Assembly (NCBI RefSeq): GCF_041929845.1
Contig: NZ_JBHEEH010000001.1
Coordinates: 62,001 to 126,000 of the forward strand
Length of the DNA stretch: 64,000 nucleotides
Source: Paenochrobactrum pullorum
GTDB lineage: Bacteria; Pseudomonadota; Alphaproteobacteria; Rhizobiales; Rhizobiaceae
Direction: 5' to 3'
In this document: piece by piece, positions 52,692-61,789 of the stretch
Layout: each line of letters opens with the position of its first letter
Numbering within the stretch: the stretch's first letter is position 1
Program-made: the position numbers and the translations under genes
The notes under the pieces: model-generated
Seen by the model: only the letters and a program-made list of their open reading frames with translations
The model's database searches: none
Told to the model about the DNA's origin: nothing

Positions 52692-53243
52692 TTAGCGTGA
52701 AAGGCTAAGAGGCTGACCACTGGAAGTCTGTCCATCAAAACGGCTTGAACCGCTTGAGTAAAGCGAGGCCACAGTGTCACCATTTGCATTATAAAGGTTG
52801 AGTTGCTTGCCGTTCACGGCCCATGAGGCCAGACTTGCCAGCTCACCCGGGCAACGCAGCGGACCGGCGCGATAGCCCTGCCCAAATTTGGTTTGTGGTG
52901 TCGCAATCTTACAGCTCTGACCACCGAGATTTGCATTCCATACACCGGCGACGCTGCCAGCGGTCAGTGTTGGTGCTGTCTCCGGCGGCAGGCTTGCAAC
53001 CTGCTGGCCGCCTTCAGGCAGACCTGCATTCATATTGCCATCCATACCGGTGGTCGGGGCAGTCGGAAATTGATTCGGATCGGCAGGTGTCAAAGGTTGC
53101 TTTTGCACTGTTCCCGAAGGAGCAGGTCGCAATGGTGCTGCCGGATAGTTTGAATTCTGATTATCAAACCGGGAACTTTGACAACCGGCCATCAGGATGC
53201 CCGCTACTGCAACAGTGAGCAAACTAGCTTTTGAAATTCCCAT
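52692..53243 (-). CDS. omp19: Outer-membrane lipoprotein Omp19 (protease inhibitor)
   Basis: 183 aa from ATG 53243 (GGAG upstream; the frame to 53330 is not used). Signal peptide MGISKASLLTVAVAGILMAGC with lipobox Cys21, a Pro/Gln-rich linker to about residue 90, then a compact beta domain: AGVWNANLGGQSCKIATPQ, GPLRCPGELASLASWAVNGKQL and SRFDGQTSSGQPLSL. This closely matches Brucella Omp19 as I remember it. Omp19 is a surface lipoprotein of the Inh/AprI inhibitor fold that protects against host proteases in Brucella. The best single taxonomic marker here. Confidence 0.93.
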   Translation of the reverse strand: MGISKASLLTVAVAGILMAGCQSSRFDNQNSNYPAAPLRPAPSGTVQKQPLTPADPNQFPTAPTTGMDGNMNAGLPEGGQQVASLPPETAPTLTAGSVAGVWNANLGGQSCKIATPQTKFGQGYRAGPLRCPGELASLASWAVNGKQLNLYNANGDTVASLYSSGSSRFDGQTSSGQPLSLSR

Positions 53244-53571
53244 ACGGATCTCCATTGCGTCAGAGGAATGATATTCCACCTGCCATAATCTACAAGTTAC
53301 TAATAAAATAGGCATAAGATAAAAATGCAACAGTGTTGATGGGTTTTTTAAGGCCGAAACCGGACTTAACGGTCAGATCGCTATTTTTGAAACCAACTGG
53401 GGCTTAACCGCCACAGTCCCGCAAGCTCAAAAAAGCAATTTTGTCGCCAAAAACGGTTTTTATCTCAGAATCAAGCTTGGCGATCCTGTCAAAGCCTATT
53501 CAAGACACTGGCAATTTCATGTCTTTTCCCCCATATAGAGGCCTGTTTTCATCATCAAACCGGAAATCTAA
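53244..53571. other. Intergenic region, omp19 / dapF
   Basis: 328 bases between divergent genes. On the plus strand a 66-codon open stretch (53323-53520) lacks any ATG, GTG or TTG near its start, so it is either a remnant or chance. No clear promoter is seen for either gene. Confidence 0.45.
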
Positions 53572-54504
53572 ATGAACAAGATGGCGCCTTTTGCCAAAAT
53601 GAATGGATTAGGCAATCAAATTATTGTTGCCGATATGCGCGGACGTGCCGATCGCATCACGCCTGCTGCTGCCGTTTATTTAGCGCAAGATCCCGTCACC
53701 CGATTTGATCAGATCATGGCGATCCATGATGCCCGCACAGCAAACACCGATCATTATATCGAGATCATCAATTGTGACGGCACCCAAGCACAGGCTTGCG
53801 GCAATGGCACACGCTGTGTGGTGCAGGCACTCCATGCGGAAAACCAACAGACAAAATTCACCTTCGAAACGCTTGCCGGTGTTTTAACCGCCCATATGCA
53901 GGACGACACTCAAATCAGTGTTGATATGGGTTGCCCGCGTTTTGGCTGGCAGGATTTGCCGTTGAGCCATGAGCTAGGCTACACAGCGCAAGCCGAAATT
54001 TTCAAAGATTTACGTGAAAAATACGGCCTGCAAATGCCCGCCCTTGCCTCAATCGGCAATCCACATATCATTTTCTGGGTGGATCATGATGTCTGGTCTT
54101 ATCCGTTGGAAGAGTTTGGCACAATCATTGAAAATGACCCGTTGTTTCCGCAGCGCGTCAATGTTTCGATTGCAAAAGTCACATCAGAGCACGACATCAT
54201 TTTACGCACATGGGAGCGCGGCGCCGGATTGACACGCGCTTGCGGCTCTGCGGCCTGTGCGGCGGCGGTATCTGCGGTCAGAACAAATAAAACAAAACGA
54301 CATGTGACCATGCATTTGCCGGGCGGTGATTTAACCGTTGAATGGCGCGATGATAATCACATCATCATGACAGGGCCTGCTGAATGGGAATTCTCCGGCC
54401 TCTTTGATCCGCAAACCGGCCACTGGAGTAAGGATGAGCAGTCCTCTGCTGCCTCCTCACCCTCCGGCCGTTTTGGACAATTGACGAATAAAGGTACTGC
54501 GTAA
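53572..54504 (+). CDS. dapF: Diaminopimelate epimerase
   Basis: 310 aa. It converts LL- to meso-diaminopimelate for peptidoglycan and lysine. The two catalytic cysteines are in ACGNGTRC and TRACGSAACA, with AKMNGLGNQIIVAD at the start. The C-terminal 25 residues are a Ser-rich tail beyond the usual end. The stop overlaps the mtaB start (TAATG), so the two are coupled. Confidence 0.96.
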   Translation: MNKMAPFAKMNGLGNQIIVADMRGRADRITPAAAVYLAQDPVTRFDQIMAIHDARTANTDHYIEIINCDGTQAQACGNGTRCVVQALHAENQQTKFTFETLAGVLTAHMQDDTQISVDMGCPRFGWQDLPLSHELGYTAQAEIFKDLREKYGLQMPALASIGNPHIIFWVDHDVWSYPLEEFGTIIENDPLFPQRVNVSIAKVTSEHDIILRTWERGAGLTRACGSAACAAAVSAVRTNKTKRHVTMHLPGGDLTVEWRDDNHIIMTGPAEWEFSGLFDPQTGHWSKDEQSSAASSPSGRFGQLTNKGTA

Positions 54505-55802
54505 TGGCTGTAGAAATCGTAACTTTTGGCTGCCGTCTCAATACCTATGAATCCGAAGTGATGAAACGCGAAGCCGATGCAGCCGGTTTGGGTGAGCTGA
54601 AAGACGGCGCGATTATTTTCAACACTTGCGCGGTCACCTCCGAGGCTGTGCGCCAAGCTCGCCAGGCCATCCGCAAAGCCCGACGTGAAAATCCGGAAGC
54701 GCGTATTATCGTCACCGGTTGTGCTGCACAAACAGAAGCAGAAAACTTTGCCGCCATGGGCGAAGTGGATATGGTGCTCGGCAATGAAGAAAAGCTGAAA
54801 TCCAATTCCTACCGTATGTTGCCGGATTTTGGCGTCAACCAGTTTGAAAAAGTACGTGTCAACGATATCATGGAAGTGCGCGAAACCGCTTCCCATATGG
54901 TTGATGCTATTGAAGGCCGCGCGCGTGCCTTTGTGCAGGTGCAAAATGGCTGTGACCATCGCTGCACCTTCTGCATCATTCCATATGGCCGCGGCAATTC
55001 CCGCTCGGTGCCGATGGGCGGCGTTATCGATCAGGTCAAGCGTCTCGTTGATAATGGCTATGCAGAAGTCGTGCTCACCGGCGTTGACATGACCTCCTAT
55101 GGCCCTGACTTACCGGGCAATCTACGCCTTGGTAAACTGGTCAAAACCGTTCTTACTCAAGTGCCGGACTTGCAACGTCTTCGCCTGTCCTCCATTGATT
55201 CTATCGAAGCCGATGATGATCTGATGGACGCACTTGCCAATGAAAGCCGCCTGATGCCGCATCTGCATTTGTCGCTGCAATCGGGCGACGACATGATTTT
55301 AAAGCGCATGAAACGCCGCCATTTGCGTGATGATTCTATCCAGTTTTGCGAAACAGTGCGCCAAATCCGCCCTGATATTGTGTTTGGAGCTGATATTATT
55401 GCCGGTTTCCCGACCGAAACTGAAGCCATGTTCCAAAACTCGATAAAGATCGTTGAAGATTGCGGTCTAACTCATCTGCACGTGTTTCCATATAGCCCGC
55501 GTGAAGGCACACCGGCAGCAAGAATGCCGCAAGTACGACGTGATATCGTCAAAGAACGCGCTGCGCGTTTGCGTGGGCAGGCAGATCGTGCTTATGCTGC
55601 ACATTTGAAGGCTTTGAACGGCAGTGTGCAGAAATTGCTGATTGAACGGGAAAGCATCAACGGACAAGCTGGTATCGGTCGCACAGAAGGCTTTACCATG
55701 GCGGCATTTATGGCAGATGATGCTGAGAATGTGCCGGGTAAAATCATCGAGCGCCGCATTATCGGACATGATAAAGATAAGCTGCTGACAAGCACCCTTT
55801 AA
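54504..55802 (+). CDS. mtaB: tRNA t6A37 methylthiotransferase
   Basis: 432 aa. A radical-SAM enzyme that makes ms2t6A at A37 of tRNA, acting on the product of TsaD. The UPF0004 domain has Cys in TFGCRLN, FNTCAVTS and VTGCAAQTE (auxiliary cluster). The radical-SAM cluster cysteines are in GCDHRCTFCIIPYGRGNSRS. A C-terminal TRAM domain follows. MtaB rather than MiaB is favoured by TFGCRLNTYES. Confidence 0.95.
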   Translation: MAVEIVTFGCRLNTYESEVMKREADAAGLGELKDGAIIFNTCAVTSEAVRQARQAIRKARRENPEARIIVTGCAAQTEAENFAAMGEVDMVLGNEEKLKSNSYRMLPDFGVNQFEKVRVNDIMEVRETASHMVDAIEGRARAFVQVQNGCDHRCTFCIIPYGRGNSRSVPMGGVIDQVKRLVDNGYAEVVLTGVDMTSYGPDLPGNLRLGKLVKTVLTQVPDLQRLRLSSIDSIEADDDLMDALANESRLMPHLHLSLQSGDDMILKRMKRRHLRDDSIQFCETVRQIRPDIVFGADIIAGFPTETEAMFQNSIKIVEDCGLTHLHVFPYSPREGTPAARMPQVRRDIVKERAARLRGQADRAYAAHLKALNGSVQKLLIERESINGQAGIGRTEGFTMAAFMADDAENVPGKIIERRIIGHDKDKLLTSTL

Positions 55803-55847
55803 AGAGTGTGAAACAGCAGCTTCAAGAGAACAAGAAAAAGACAGAAC

Positions 55848-57161
55848 ATGGCAATCGGCTTTATCAAAAAAATGTTTTCCTTCGGCAAGAAGGAGGCTGA
55901 ACTTGTTGAAGAACAAGTCGATGATCGTGTTGTTACAGAAAATGCGGCAGCTGTTGAAGAACAAGCCCCTGCTCCTGCACCAAGTGAGGTTGAAGAAACC
56001 GTTGCCAAAGCTCCCTCTGTCACGCACGCGCCAGAACCACAGCCAGAGAAGATTGAGCCGGAAGCTAGCACTGAGACGATTATCTCTGAGGCAGAAGAAC
56101 CTGTTGAGGAGCTGGATCCACAACCCGAACCTGCGCCAGTAGCACCGACACCGGACGCTCCAAAGCCGCTAAAAGTGCAGGTCAGCAAAGCTGTTGCCGT
56201 CAAGCAAGATGAGCCGGAACCAGTCGCTGCACCTGAAAAGAAACTCTCATGGTATGAACGTTTGCGCCAAGGTCTGGCACGCTCTTCCAGCAATTTAAGC
56301 GATTCGATCGGCGGCATTTTCACCAAGCGCAAACTTGATGAAGACACCTTACAGGAGCTGGAAGATGTGTTGATCCAAGCCGATCTTGGCCTTGAAACAG
56401 CGATGCGCGTGACCGATGCCCTTTCTGCCAGCCGCTACGGCAAAGATGTCTCCACCGATGAAGTGCGCGCCATTATGAGCGCAGAAATCGAAAAAGTGCT
56501 GACACCTGTTGCCAAGCCGCTGGAACTTGATCTGTCGCACAAGCCGCATGTTATTTTGGTAGTGGGCGTCAACGGCACCGGCAAGACAACGACAATCGGC
56601 AAATTGACGGCAAAACTCACCGCTGGCGGCTTGAAAGTCATGCTTGCCGCCGGTGACACCTTCCGTGCAGCAGCGATTGAACAGCTTCATATTTGGGGTG
56701 AGCGCACCGGTTCTCCGATTGTTTCCTCCAAGCTTGGTGCCGATGCGGCAGGCCTTGCTTATGATGCATGGGAAAAAGCCAAAGAAGCCGGTAGTGACGT
56801 GTTGATTATCGACACAGCCGGCCGTTTGCAAAACAAAGCCGAGCTGATGGAAGAACTTGCCAAAGTGGTGCGTGTTCTTGGCAAGCATGACGAGCAAGCC
56901 CCGCATACCGTGTTGCAAACACTGGATGCCACCACAGGTCAAAACGCCCTTAATCAGGTAGAAATCTTCAAGAATATCGCAGGCGTTAACGGCCTTGTCA
57001 TGACCAAGCTGGACGGCTCGGCGCGCGGCGGTATTCTGGTTTCAATTTCCGCCAAACATAAATTACCGGTTTATTTTATTGGGGTGGGTGAAGGTATCGA
57101 TGACCTTGAACCATTTGCCGCCAAAGATTTTGCCAATGCAATTGCAGGAGTAGCGTCATGA
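55848..57161 (+). CDS. ftsY: Signal recognition particle receptor FtsY
   Basis: 437 aa. The SRP receptor GTPase, docking ribosomes at the inner membrane with Ffh. An acidic, Glu/Pro-rich A domain (about 12-120), then the N domain from KKLSWYERLRQGLARSS and the G domain with GVNGTGKTTTIGKL, GDTFRAAA, IIDTAGRLQNK and TKLDGSARGG. The stop overlaps the next start as ATGA. Ffh is not encoded in the window. Confidence 0.97.
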   Translation: MAIGFIKKMFSFGKKEAELVEEQVDDRVVTENAAAVEEQAPAPAPSEVEETVAKAPSVTHAPEPQPEKIEPEASTETIISEAEEPVEELDPQPEPAPVAPTPDAPKPLKVQVSKAVAVKQDEPEPVAAPEKKLSWYERLRQGLARSSSNLSDSIGGIFTKRKLDEDTLQELEDVLIQADLGLETAMRVTDALSASRYGKDVSTDEVRAIMSAEIEKVLTPVAKPLELDLSHKPHVILVVGVNGTGKTTTIGKLTAKLTAGGLKVMLAAGDTFRAAAIEQLHIWGERTGSPIVSSKLGADAAGLAYDAWEKAKEAGSDVLIIDTAGRLQNKAELMEELAKVVRVLGKHDEQAPHTVLQTLDATTGQNALNQVEIFKNIAGVNGLVMTKLDGSARGGILVSISAKHKLPVYFIGVGEGIDDLEPFAAKDFANAIAGVAS

Positions 57162-57814
57162 ACCAGCCTATTTTTGAGCGCGATCCTTCGCAAACAGCAG
57201 GCAAAGACAATAAAGATATCAATCCGCTGTTGAAACTCGCATTGGAAATCGGCCCGTTGCTGGTGTTTTTCTTCACCAATGCGCGTGGTGAAATGCTTCG
57301 GGAAAAATTCCCGATTTTAGCCTCCATCGGCGAACCGATTTTTATGGCAACGGCTTTGTTTATGGGCGCAACCATTATTGCTCTGGCCATTTCATGGGTG
57401 CTCACCCGCAGCCTGCCGGTGATGCCTTTGGTATCTGGTATTGTCGTGCTGGTTTTTGGCGCGCTCACACTTTACCTCCATAATGATACCTTCATCAAAA
57501 TGAAGCCGACCATCGTCAATACCTTGTTTGGTGTCATTTTGCTTGGTGGTCTTGCCTTTGGAAAATCGCTGCTCGGCTATGTTTTTGCCTCCGCTTTCAA
57601 GCTGGATGCCGAAGGTTGGCGCAAACTGACGCTTCGCTGGGGTGTATTTTTCATCTTTTTAGCCGTGGTCAATGAAGTGGTGTGGCGCGGCTTTTCCACT
57701 GACACATGGGTATGGTTCAAAGTGTGGGGCATTATGCCAATCACGGTTTTATTCACCCTGTTCCAGATGCCGCTTATTCAAAAACACACAATTCTGGAAG
57801 AAGTGAAAAACTAA
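57158..57814 (+). CDS. yciB: Septation protein A / YciB family
   Basis: 218 aa with five or six membrane segments, of the IspZ/YciB family of inner membrane proteins involved in septation and envelope synthesis. LALEIGPLLVFFFTNARG near the start, FGKSLLGYVFASAFKLDAEGWRKLTLRWG and EVVWRGFSTDTWVWFKVWG match the family. It is coupled to ftsY by a four-base overlap. Confidence 0.93.
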   Translation: MNQPIFERDPSQTAGKDNKDINPLLKLALEIGPLLVFFFTNARGEMLREKFPILASIGEPIFMATALFMGATIIALAISWVLTRSLPVMPLVSGIVVLVFGALTLYLHNDTFIKMKPTIVNTLFGVILLGGLAFGKSLLGYVFASAFKLDAEGWRKLTLRWGVFFIFLAVVNEVVWRGFSTDTWVWFKVWGIMPITVLFTLFQMPLIQKHTILEEVKN

Positions 57815-57899
57815 TTTTTTCGCCACAGATTAGCCATTTCGGCTTGTCAGATTTCAGCGGTTCAGGTGAGCCGCTGAAAAACATTGAACGGAGATGGAA

Positions 57900-58670
57900 A
57901 TGGGCGTCCTCGAAATCGAACAATTCATCTGCCGCAGCGATAATATCGGCGTGCTGATCCACGACCCGATCAATAATCTGACCGCTGCCATTGATGCGCC
58001 CGAAGAAACCCCGATACTGGCAGCGCTGCAACCTCGCGGCTGGAAGCTGGATTATATCTTCACCACCCATCACCACAATGATCACGTGGAAGCCAATTTT
58101 GCTTTAAAGCAAAAATTCGACCTGAAAATTTATGGCCCAAGCGCAGAAAGTGATAAAATCCCCGACATTGACGTGGGCTTAGATAATGGAGACCGTTTCC
58201 GCTTTGGCCAGTTTGAAGTGCAGGTGCTCAGCACCCCCGGCCACACGAGGGGCGAAATTTCTTACTATATTCCCCAAGCCAAAGTCGCCTTTACCGGCGA
58301 TACACTCTTTTCGCTTGGTTGCGGCCGTTTGCTGGAAGGAACACCAGCGCAAATGTTCCAATCTTTGAAAATTTTAAGCGCGCTTCCCGCCGATACTGCC
58401 ATTTATTGCGGCCATGAATATAGCGCCAGCAATGCCCGTTTTGCACTGACTATTGATCCGCACAATAAAGCCTTGCAACAGCGTGCCGCAGAAATCACGC
58501 GCCTGCGTGCGGAAGATCAACTGACATTGCCAACAAGCATGGCGCAGGAACTGGCAACCAATCCATTCTTGCGCGCATCAGACACTCAAATCCGCGCTCA
58601 TCTTTCAATGATTAATGCCAGCGATGAACAAGTTTTTACCCGCATCCGTGCTTTAAAAGATCATTTTTAA
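57900..58670 (+). CDS. gloB: Hydroxyacylglutathione hydrolase (glyoxalase II)
   Basis: 256 aa from ATG 57900, six or seven bases after GGAG (ATG 57894 is too close). It hydrolyses S-lactoylglutathione in methylglyoxal detoxification. Metallo-beta-lactamase fold with the dinuclear metal motif THHHNDHVEANF, then TPGHTRGEISYY, FTGDTLFSLGCGRLLEG and CGHEYSASNARFAL; the C-terminal substrate domain ends in NPFLRASDTQIRAH. Confidence 0.96.
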   Translation: MGVLEIEQFICRSDNIGVLIHDPINNLTAAIDAPEETPILAALQPRGWKLDYIFTTHHHNDHVEANFALKQKFDLKIYGPSAESDKIPDIDVGLDNGDRFRFGQFEVQVLSTPGHTRGEISYYIPQAKVAFTGDTLFSLGCGRLLEGTPAQMFQSLKILSALPADTAIYCGHEYSASNARFALTIDPHNKALQQRAAEITRLRAEDQLTLPTSMAQELATNPFLRASDTQIRAHLSMINASDEQVFTRIRALKDHF

Positions 58671-58680
58671 GAGAAATCCC

Positions 58681-59166
58681 ATGCTGAAAAAATCATTCTT
58701 GCTTCATGCTTTTACAGCCGTCATGCTTAGCTCTGCCAGCCTGTCATTAGTGCCTTTAACAGCACAGGCACAAAGCTTTTCCGAAGTTGCTCCGCCACCT
58801 ATTCCGGCAGAGGTCAATGCGTTTAAACTGACACCGGAATTTTTAAGCAAAATGGAAGCGGTGCAGACAGCACTCAACGGGCTTGATTTATCGGCCATGC
58901 CTGAGCCGGACAGCGAAGAAGACCCAAGTATCGCCATGCTGATTAAAGGGGTTGAGGCCAAGCCGGAAATTATGGCGATCCTCAATCAAAATGAACTGTC
59001 GGCACATGATTACATTACCGGCTATTTTGCCTTGATGAGCGGTCTGGCCGGTGCCGAGGCCGAAGATGAAGAGCAAATGGTCGATGAGCTGAAAGGTATC
59101 AATCCGGAACATGTGGAATTTGCCAAGCTCTATCAGGAGCGTATCCTGCAATTATTGGGCGAATAA
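58681..59166 (+). CDS. Small exported acidic protein, unknown
   Basis: 161 aa. A signal peptide (LLHAFTAVMLSSASLSLVPLTAQAQ) is probably cleaved after AQAQ near residue 31. The mature chain is acidic and helical, ending EFAKLYQERILQLLGE. I do not recognise the family. It begins ten bases after the gloB stop and shares its transcript up to a strong terminator, but a glyoxalase link is not implied. Confidence 0.75.
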   Translation: MLKKSFLLHAFTAVMLSSASLSLVPLTAQAQSFSEVAPPPIPAEVNAFKLTPEFLSKMEAVQTALNGLDLSAMPEPDSEEDPSIAMLIKGVEAKPEIMAILNQNELSAHDYITGYFALMSGLAGAEAEDEEQMVDELKGINPEHVEFAKLYQERILQLLGE

Positions 59167-59179
59167 GTTTTGCGCCATA

Positions 59180-59217
59180 AAAAGCCGCCCTGAACAGAAA
59201 ATTCAGGGCGGCTTTTT
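59180..59217. terminator. Intrinsic terminator, bidirectional
   Basis: GCCGCCCTGAA (59184-59194) and TTCAGGGCGGC (59202-59212) form an 11-pair stem with a T-run after and an A-run before. It separates the gloB transcript from the convergent metal ATPase gene. Confidence 0.92.
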
Positions 59218-59235
59218 CATGCCCGCTTTTAATGT

Positions 59236-61719
59236 TTAACGGGCTCGCAACAGTCGCAACGCATTCATGGTTACCAAAACGGTTGCACCGGTATCAGCCA
59301 AAATGGCAGGCCAAAGGCCGGTAATTCCCATCACGGTTGTCACCAGAAACACCGCCTTCAACCCAAGAGCAATAGTGATATTCTGGAAGATATTACGCAT
59401 GGTGCGCTTCGACAGATCCACCATCTCGGCCACATCCGACACACGGCCGTGCAAGACGGCAGCGTCAGCGGTTTCCAGCGCCACATCGGTGCCGCCCCCC
59501 ATAGCAATACCCACATCAGCGGTGGCAAGCGCTGGCGCGTCATTGATGCCGTCACCGACTTTCGCAATGATCAGCCCTTCTTTTTGCAAATCGGCAATGA
59601 TCTTCTGCTTGTCTTCCGGCAGCAATTCTGCCCGCACTTCAATGCCGATATCGCGGCCAACCGCCTCTGCCGTGCGGCGGTTATCACCCGTCAGCATGAT
59701 GGTGCGGATACCGGCAGCATTCAAGCGCTTCAGCCCCGCAAGCGCATCAGCACGCGGATCATCACGCATGGCAATCGCACCAGCAATCTTACCATCAGCC
59801 ACCAACACAGAGACAGTTTTACCGTCATCGTTTAAAACTGTAAGCTGTGCTGCAAACGCATCGCTCATCGTGGCCTGAGCCCGCGCTGCCTTGGCCGAGC
59901 CCAAGAACAATTCCATGCCCTGCGCCTGACCTGCCACGCCCTTGCCGCCAATCGCCTTGCCCTCGACCACATCCGGCCATGTCAGGCTGCGGGCTTCAGC
60001 AGCGCTGACGATAGCAATCGCCAGCGGATGGCTGGAGCCTGCATCAAGGGCGGCGGCTAAGCGAAGCACATCATCTTCAGACAATTCACCGGCCACCACA
60101 TCGGTCACCTTAGGTTTTCCTTCGGTGAGTGTTCCGGTCTTGTCAAAAGCGGCAGCAGTGATTTTGCCGATGGTTTCCAGCACCGAACCGCCCTTCATCA
60201 ATAGCCCACGCTTGGCGCCTGATGAAAGCGAGGCTGCGATGGCAGCCGGGGTTGAAATCACCAGCGCACACGGGCAACCGATCAGCAAAATTGCCAGACC
60301 TTTATAGACCCACTCATTCCAAATCCCGCCAAAAAACAATGGCGGAATGATTGCTACCAAAGCTGCAACAACCACAACACCGGGTGTATAATAAGTAGAG
60401 AAGCGGTTGATGAAACGCTCGGTTGGTGCCTTGGCATCCTGTGCCTCTTCCACCAGCTTCACCACACGCGCAATGGTGTTGTCAGCTGCCGCAGCGGTTA
60501 CGCGGACACGCAAAACGCCATCACCATTAATCGTGCCGGCAAAGATATTTTCGCCCTCGCCTTTATTCACCGGCGTACTTTCACCGGTTACAGGGGCTTC
60601 ATCAATGGCGCTTTCACCAGCGACAATTTCACCATCGGCGGGAATACGATCGCCCGGACGCACGACAATCATATTGCCTGGCTGCAACTGATCGGCAGGA
60701 ACTTCAACCGTAGCAGAGCCCTGCTCCAGATAAGCAATTTTAGGCACCAGATCGCTCAAAGACTGAATGCTGGCACGCGCCTTACCGGCTGCCACACCTT
60801 CCAGCAATTCACCCACCAGAAAGAGAAACACCACGGCTGCGGCTTCTTCTGCCGCACCAATAAAGATCGCGCCGACAGCGGCAATCGTCATCAGCATTTC
60901 AATGGAAAAGACAGTGCCATTTAATGCACCCATTACCGCACGACGGGCAATCGGCACCAACCCCAGCAGCATGGCAGCCAAAAACGCATAGAGTGCAACA
61001 GGCGGATAAAGAAGACCGATAATATAAGCCCCGACCAGACCACCACCACTGATAAACATCAGCTTGGCTTTGGCCGTTTGCCACCATTTTGGCGGTATTT
61101 TTTTGACCACCGCGACGACAGGTATTGTCGCGTGTAAATGGCCATGATCATGATCGTGATCGTGATCGTGATCGTGATCGTGATCGTGATCGTGATCGTG
61201 ATCGTGATCGTGATCGTGATCGTGATCGTGACAATGTGGTTGTTTTTTTGTCTTGGCAAGAGACGCATCGGTCAGAGCAATTTTATAGCCCAGACTTTGC
61301 ACTTTTTTCATAATCTCAGCATCCAGATTGCCGTCTGTGCTGATGGTCATCGAACCATTGGTAACCGATACCGAAACTGCCTCAACACCTTTAATGCGGC
61401 GCACGGCTGTTTCCACCTTACCGGCACAGGATCCGCAATCCATGCCCTCGATCTGAAAACGCTTTTCAGTAATGCCGCTTGTCTGTGGTGCATCGCGGCT
61501 GACCTTATAGCCAAGACTTTCCACTTTACGGATGATCTCAGCGTCACGGTCACCCTGAGTGCTAACCTTCATGGAACCACTCGTGACCGACACCGAAACA
61601 TCCTCCACGCCTTCAACACGACGCACGGCTGTATCAATTTTGGTTGCGCAGGATGCACAATCCATACCTTCAATCTGATAGCGGATTTGCTGGCTGCTTC
61701 TGCTCGAATCCCCTGCCAT
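59236..61719 (-). CDS. zntA: Zn/Cd/Pb-exporting P1B-type ATPase with two metal-binding domains
   Basis: 827 aa from ATG 61719, preceded by AAGGAG. Two HMA domains (C21/C24 and C95/C98 in GMDCxSC), then a His-Asp linker (about residues 164-191) before eight membrane segments. CPC (GCPCALVIS), DKTGTLTEG, SSHPLAIAI and GDGINDAPALATADV mark the P1B core, and the last membrane segment has ADTGATVLVTMNALRLL, the ZntA-type Asp. Together these favour Zn/Cd/Pb export to the periplasm. The divergent MerR gene and its operator suggest metal-induced expression. The His-Asp repeat is the odd feature. Confidence 0.92.
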   Translation of the reverse strand: MAGDSSRSSQQIRYQIEGMDCASCATKIDTAVRRVEGVEDVSVSVTSGSMKVSTQGDRDAEIIRKVESLGYKVSRDAPQTSGITEKRFQIEGMDCGSCAGKVETAVRRIKGVEAVSVSVTNGSMTISTDGNLDAEIMKKVQSLGYKIALTDASLAKTKKQPHCHDHDHDHDHDHDHDHDHDHDHDHDHDHDHGHLHATIPVVAVVKKIPPKWWQTAKAKLMFISGGGLVGAYIIGLLYPPVALYAFLAAMLLGLVPIARRAVMGALNGTVFSIEMLMTIAAVGAIFIGAAEEAAAVVFLFLVGELLEGVAAGKARASIQSLSDLVPKIAYLEQGSATVEVPADQLQPGNMIVVRPGDRIPADGEIVAGESAIDEAPVTGESTPVNKGEGENIFAGTINGDGVLRVRVTAAAADNTIARVVKLVEEAQDAKAPTERFINRFSTYYTPGVVVVAALVAIIPPLFFGGIWNEWVYKGLAILLIGCPCALVISTPAAIAASLSSGAKRGLLMKGGSVLETIGKITAAAFDKTGTLTEGKPKVTDVVAGELSEDDVLRLAAALDAGSSHPLAIAIVSAAEARSLTWPDVVEGKAIGGKGVAGQAQGMELFLGSAKAARAQATMSDAFAAQLTVLNDDGKTVSVLVADGKIAGAIAMRDDPRADALAGLKRLNAAGIRTIMLTGDNRRTAEAVGRDIGIEVRAELLPEDKQKIIADLQKEGLIIAKVGDGINDAPALATADVGIAMGGGTDVALETADAAVLHGRVSDVAEMVDLSKRTMRNIFQNITIALGLKAVFLVTTVMGITGLWPAILADTGATVLVTMNALRLLRAR
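61146..61229. repeat. Hexanucleotide tandem repeat (GATCGT)n in zntA
   Basis: A GATCAT unit at 61146 followed by 13 exact GATCGT units, 84 bases in all. On the coding (minus) strand it reads as alternating His-Asp codons. All other frames stay open too (for example Arg-Asp and Ile-Val on the plus strand). Because the unit is six bases, gain or loss of copies keeps the gene in frame. Confidence 0.95.
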
Positions 61720-61750
61720 AATGACTACTCCTTGAATCTTAATTAGAGAC

Positions 61751-61781
61751 AGCCTACTTCCTCTAGTGACTAGAGGAGCAA
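61751..61781 (-). promoter_or_regulatory. MerR-type promoter and operator for zntA
   Basis: On the minus strand a TTGCTC -35 (61781-61776) and a TAGGCT -10 (61756-61751) are separated by 19 bases, the long spacer of MerR-family promoters. The spacer region holds the palindrome CCTCTAGT-G-ACTAGAGG (61760-61776), with 8-base perfect arms, the typical MerR operator layout. Confidence 0.8.
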
Positions 61782-61789
61782 GAGTAAAA

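Noticed and set aside
61138..61313. Tandem repeat as a CRISPR array or phase-variation switch
   Set aside because: The unit is six bases without spacers and is coding; six-base changes cannot switch the frame on or off.
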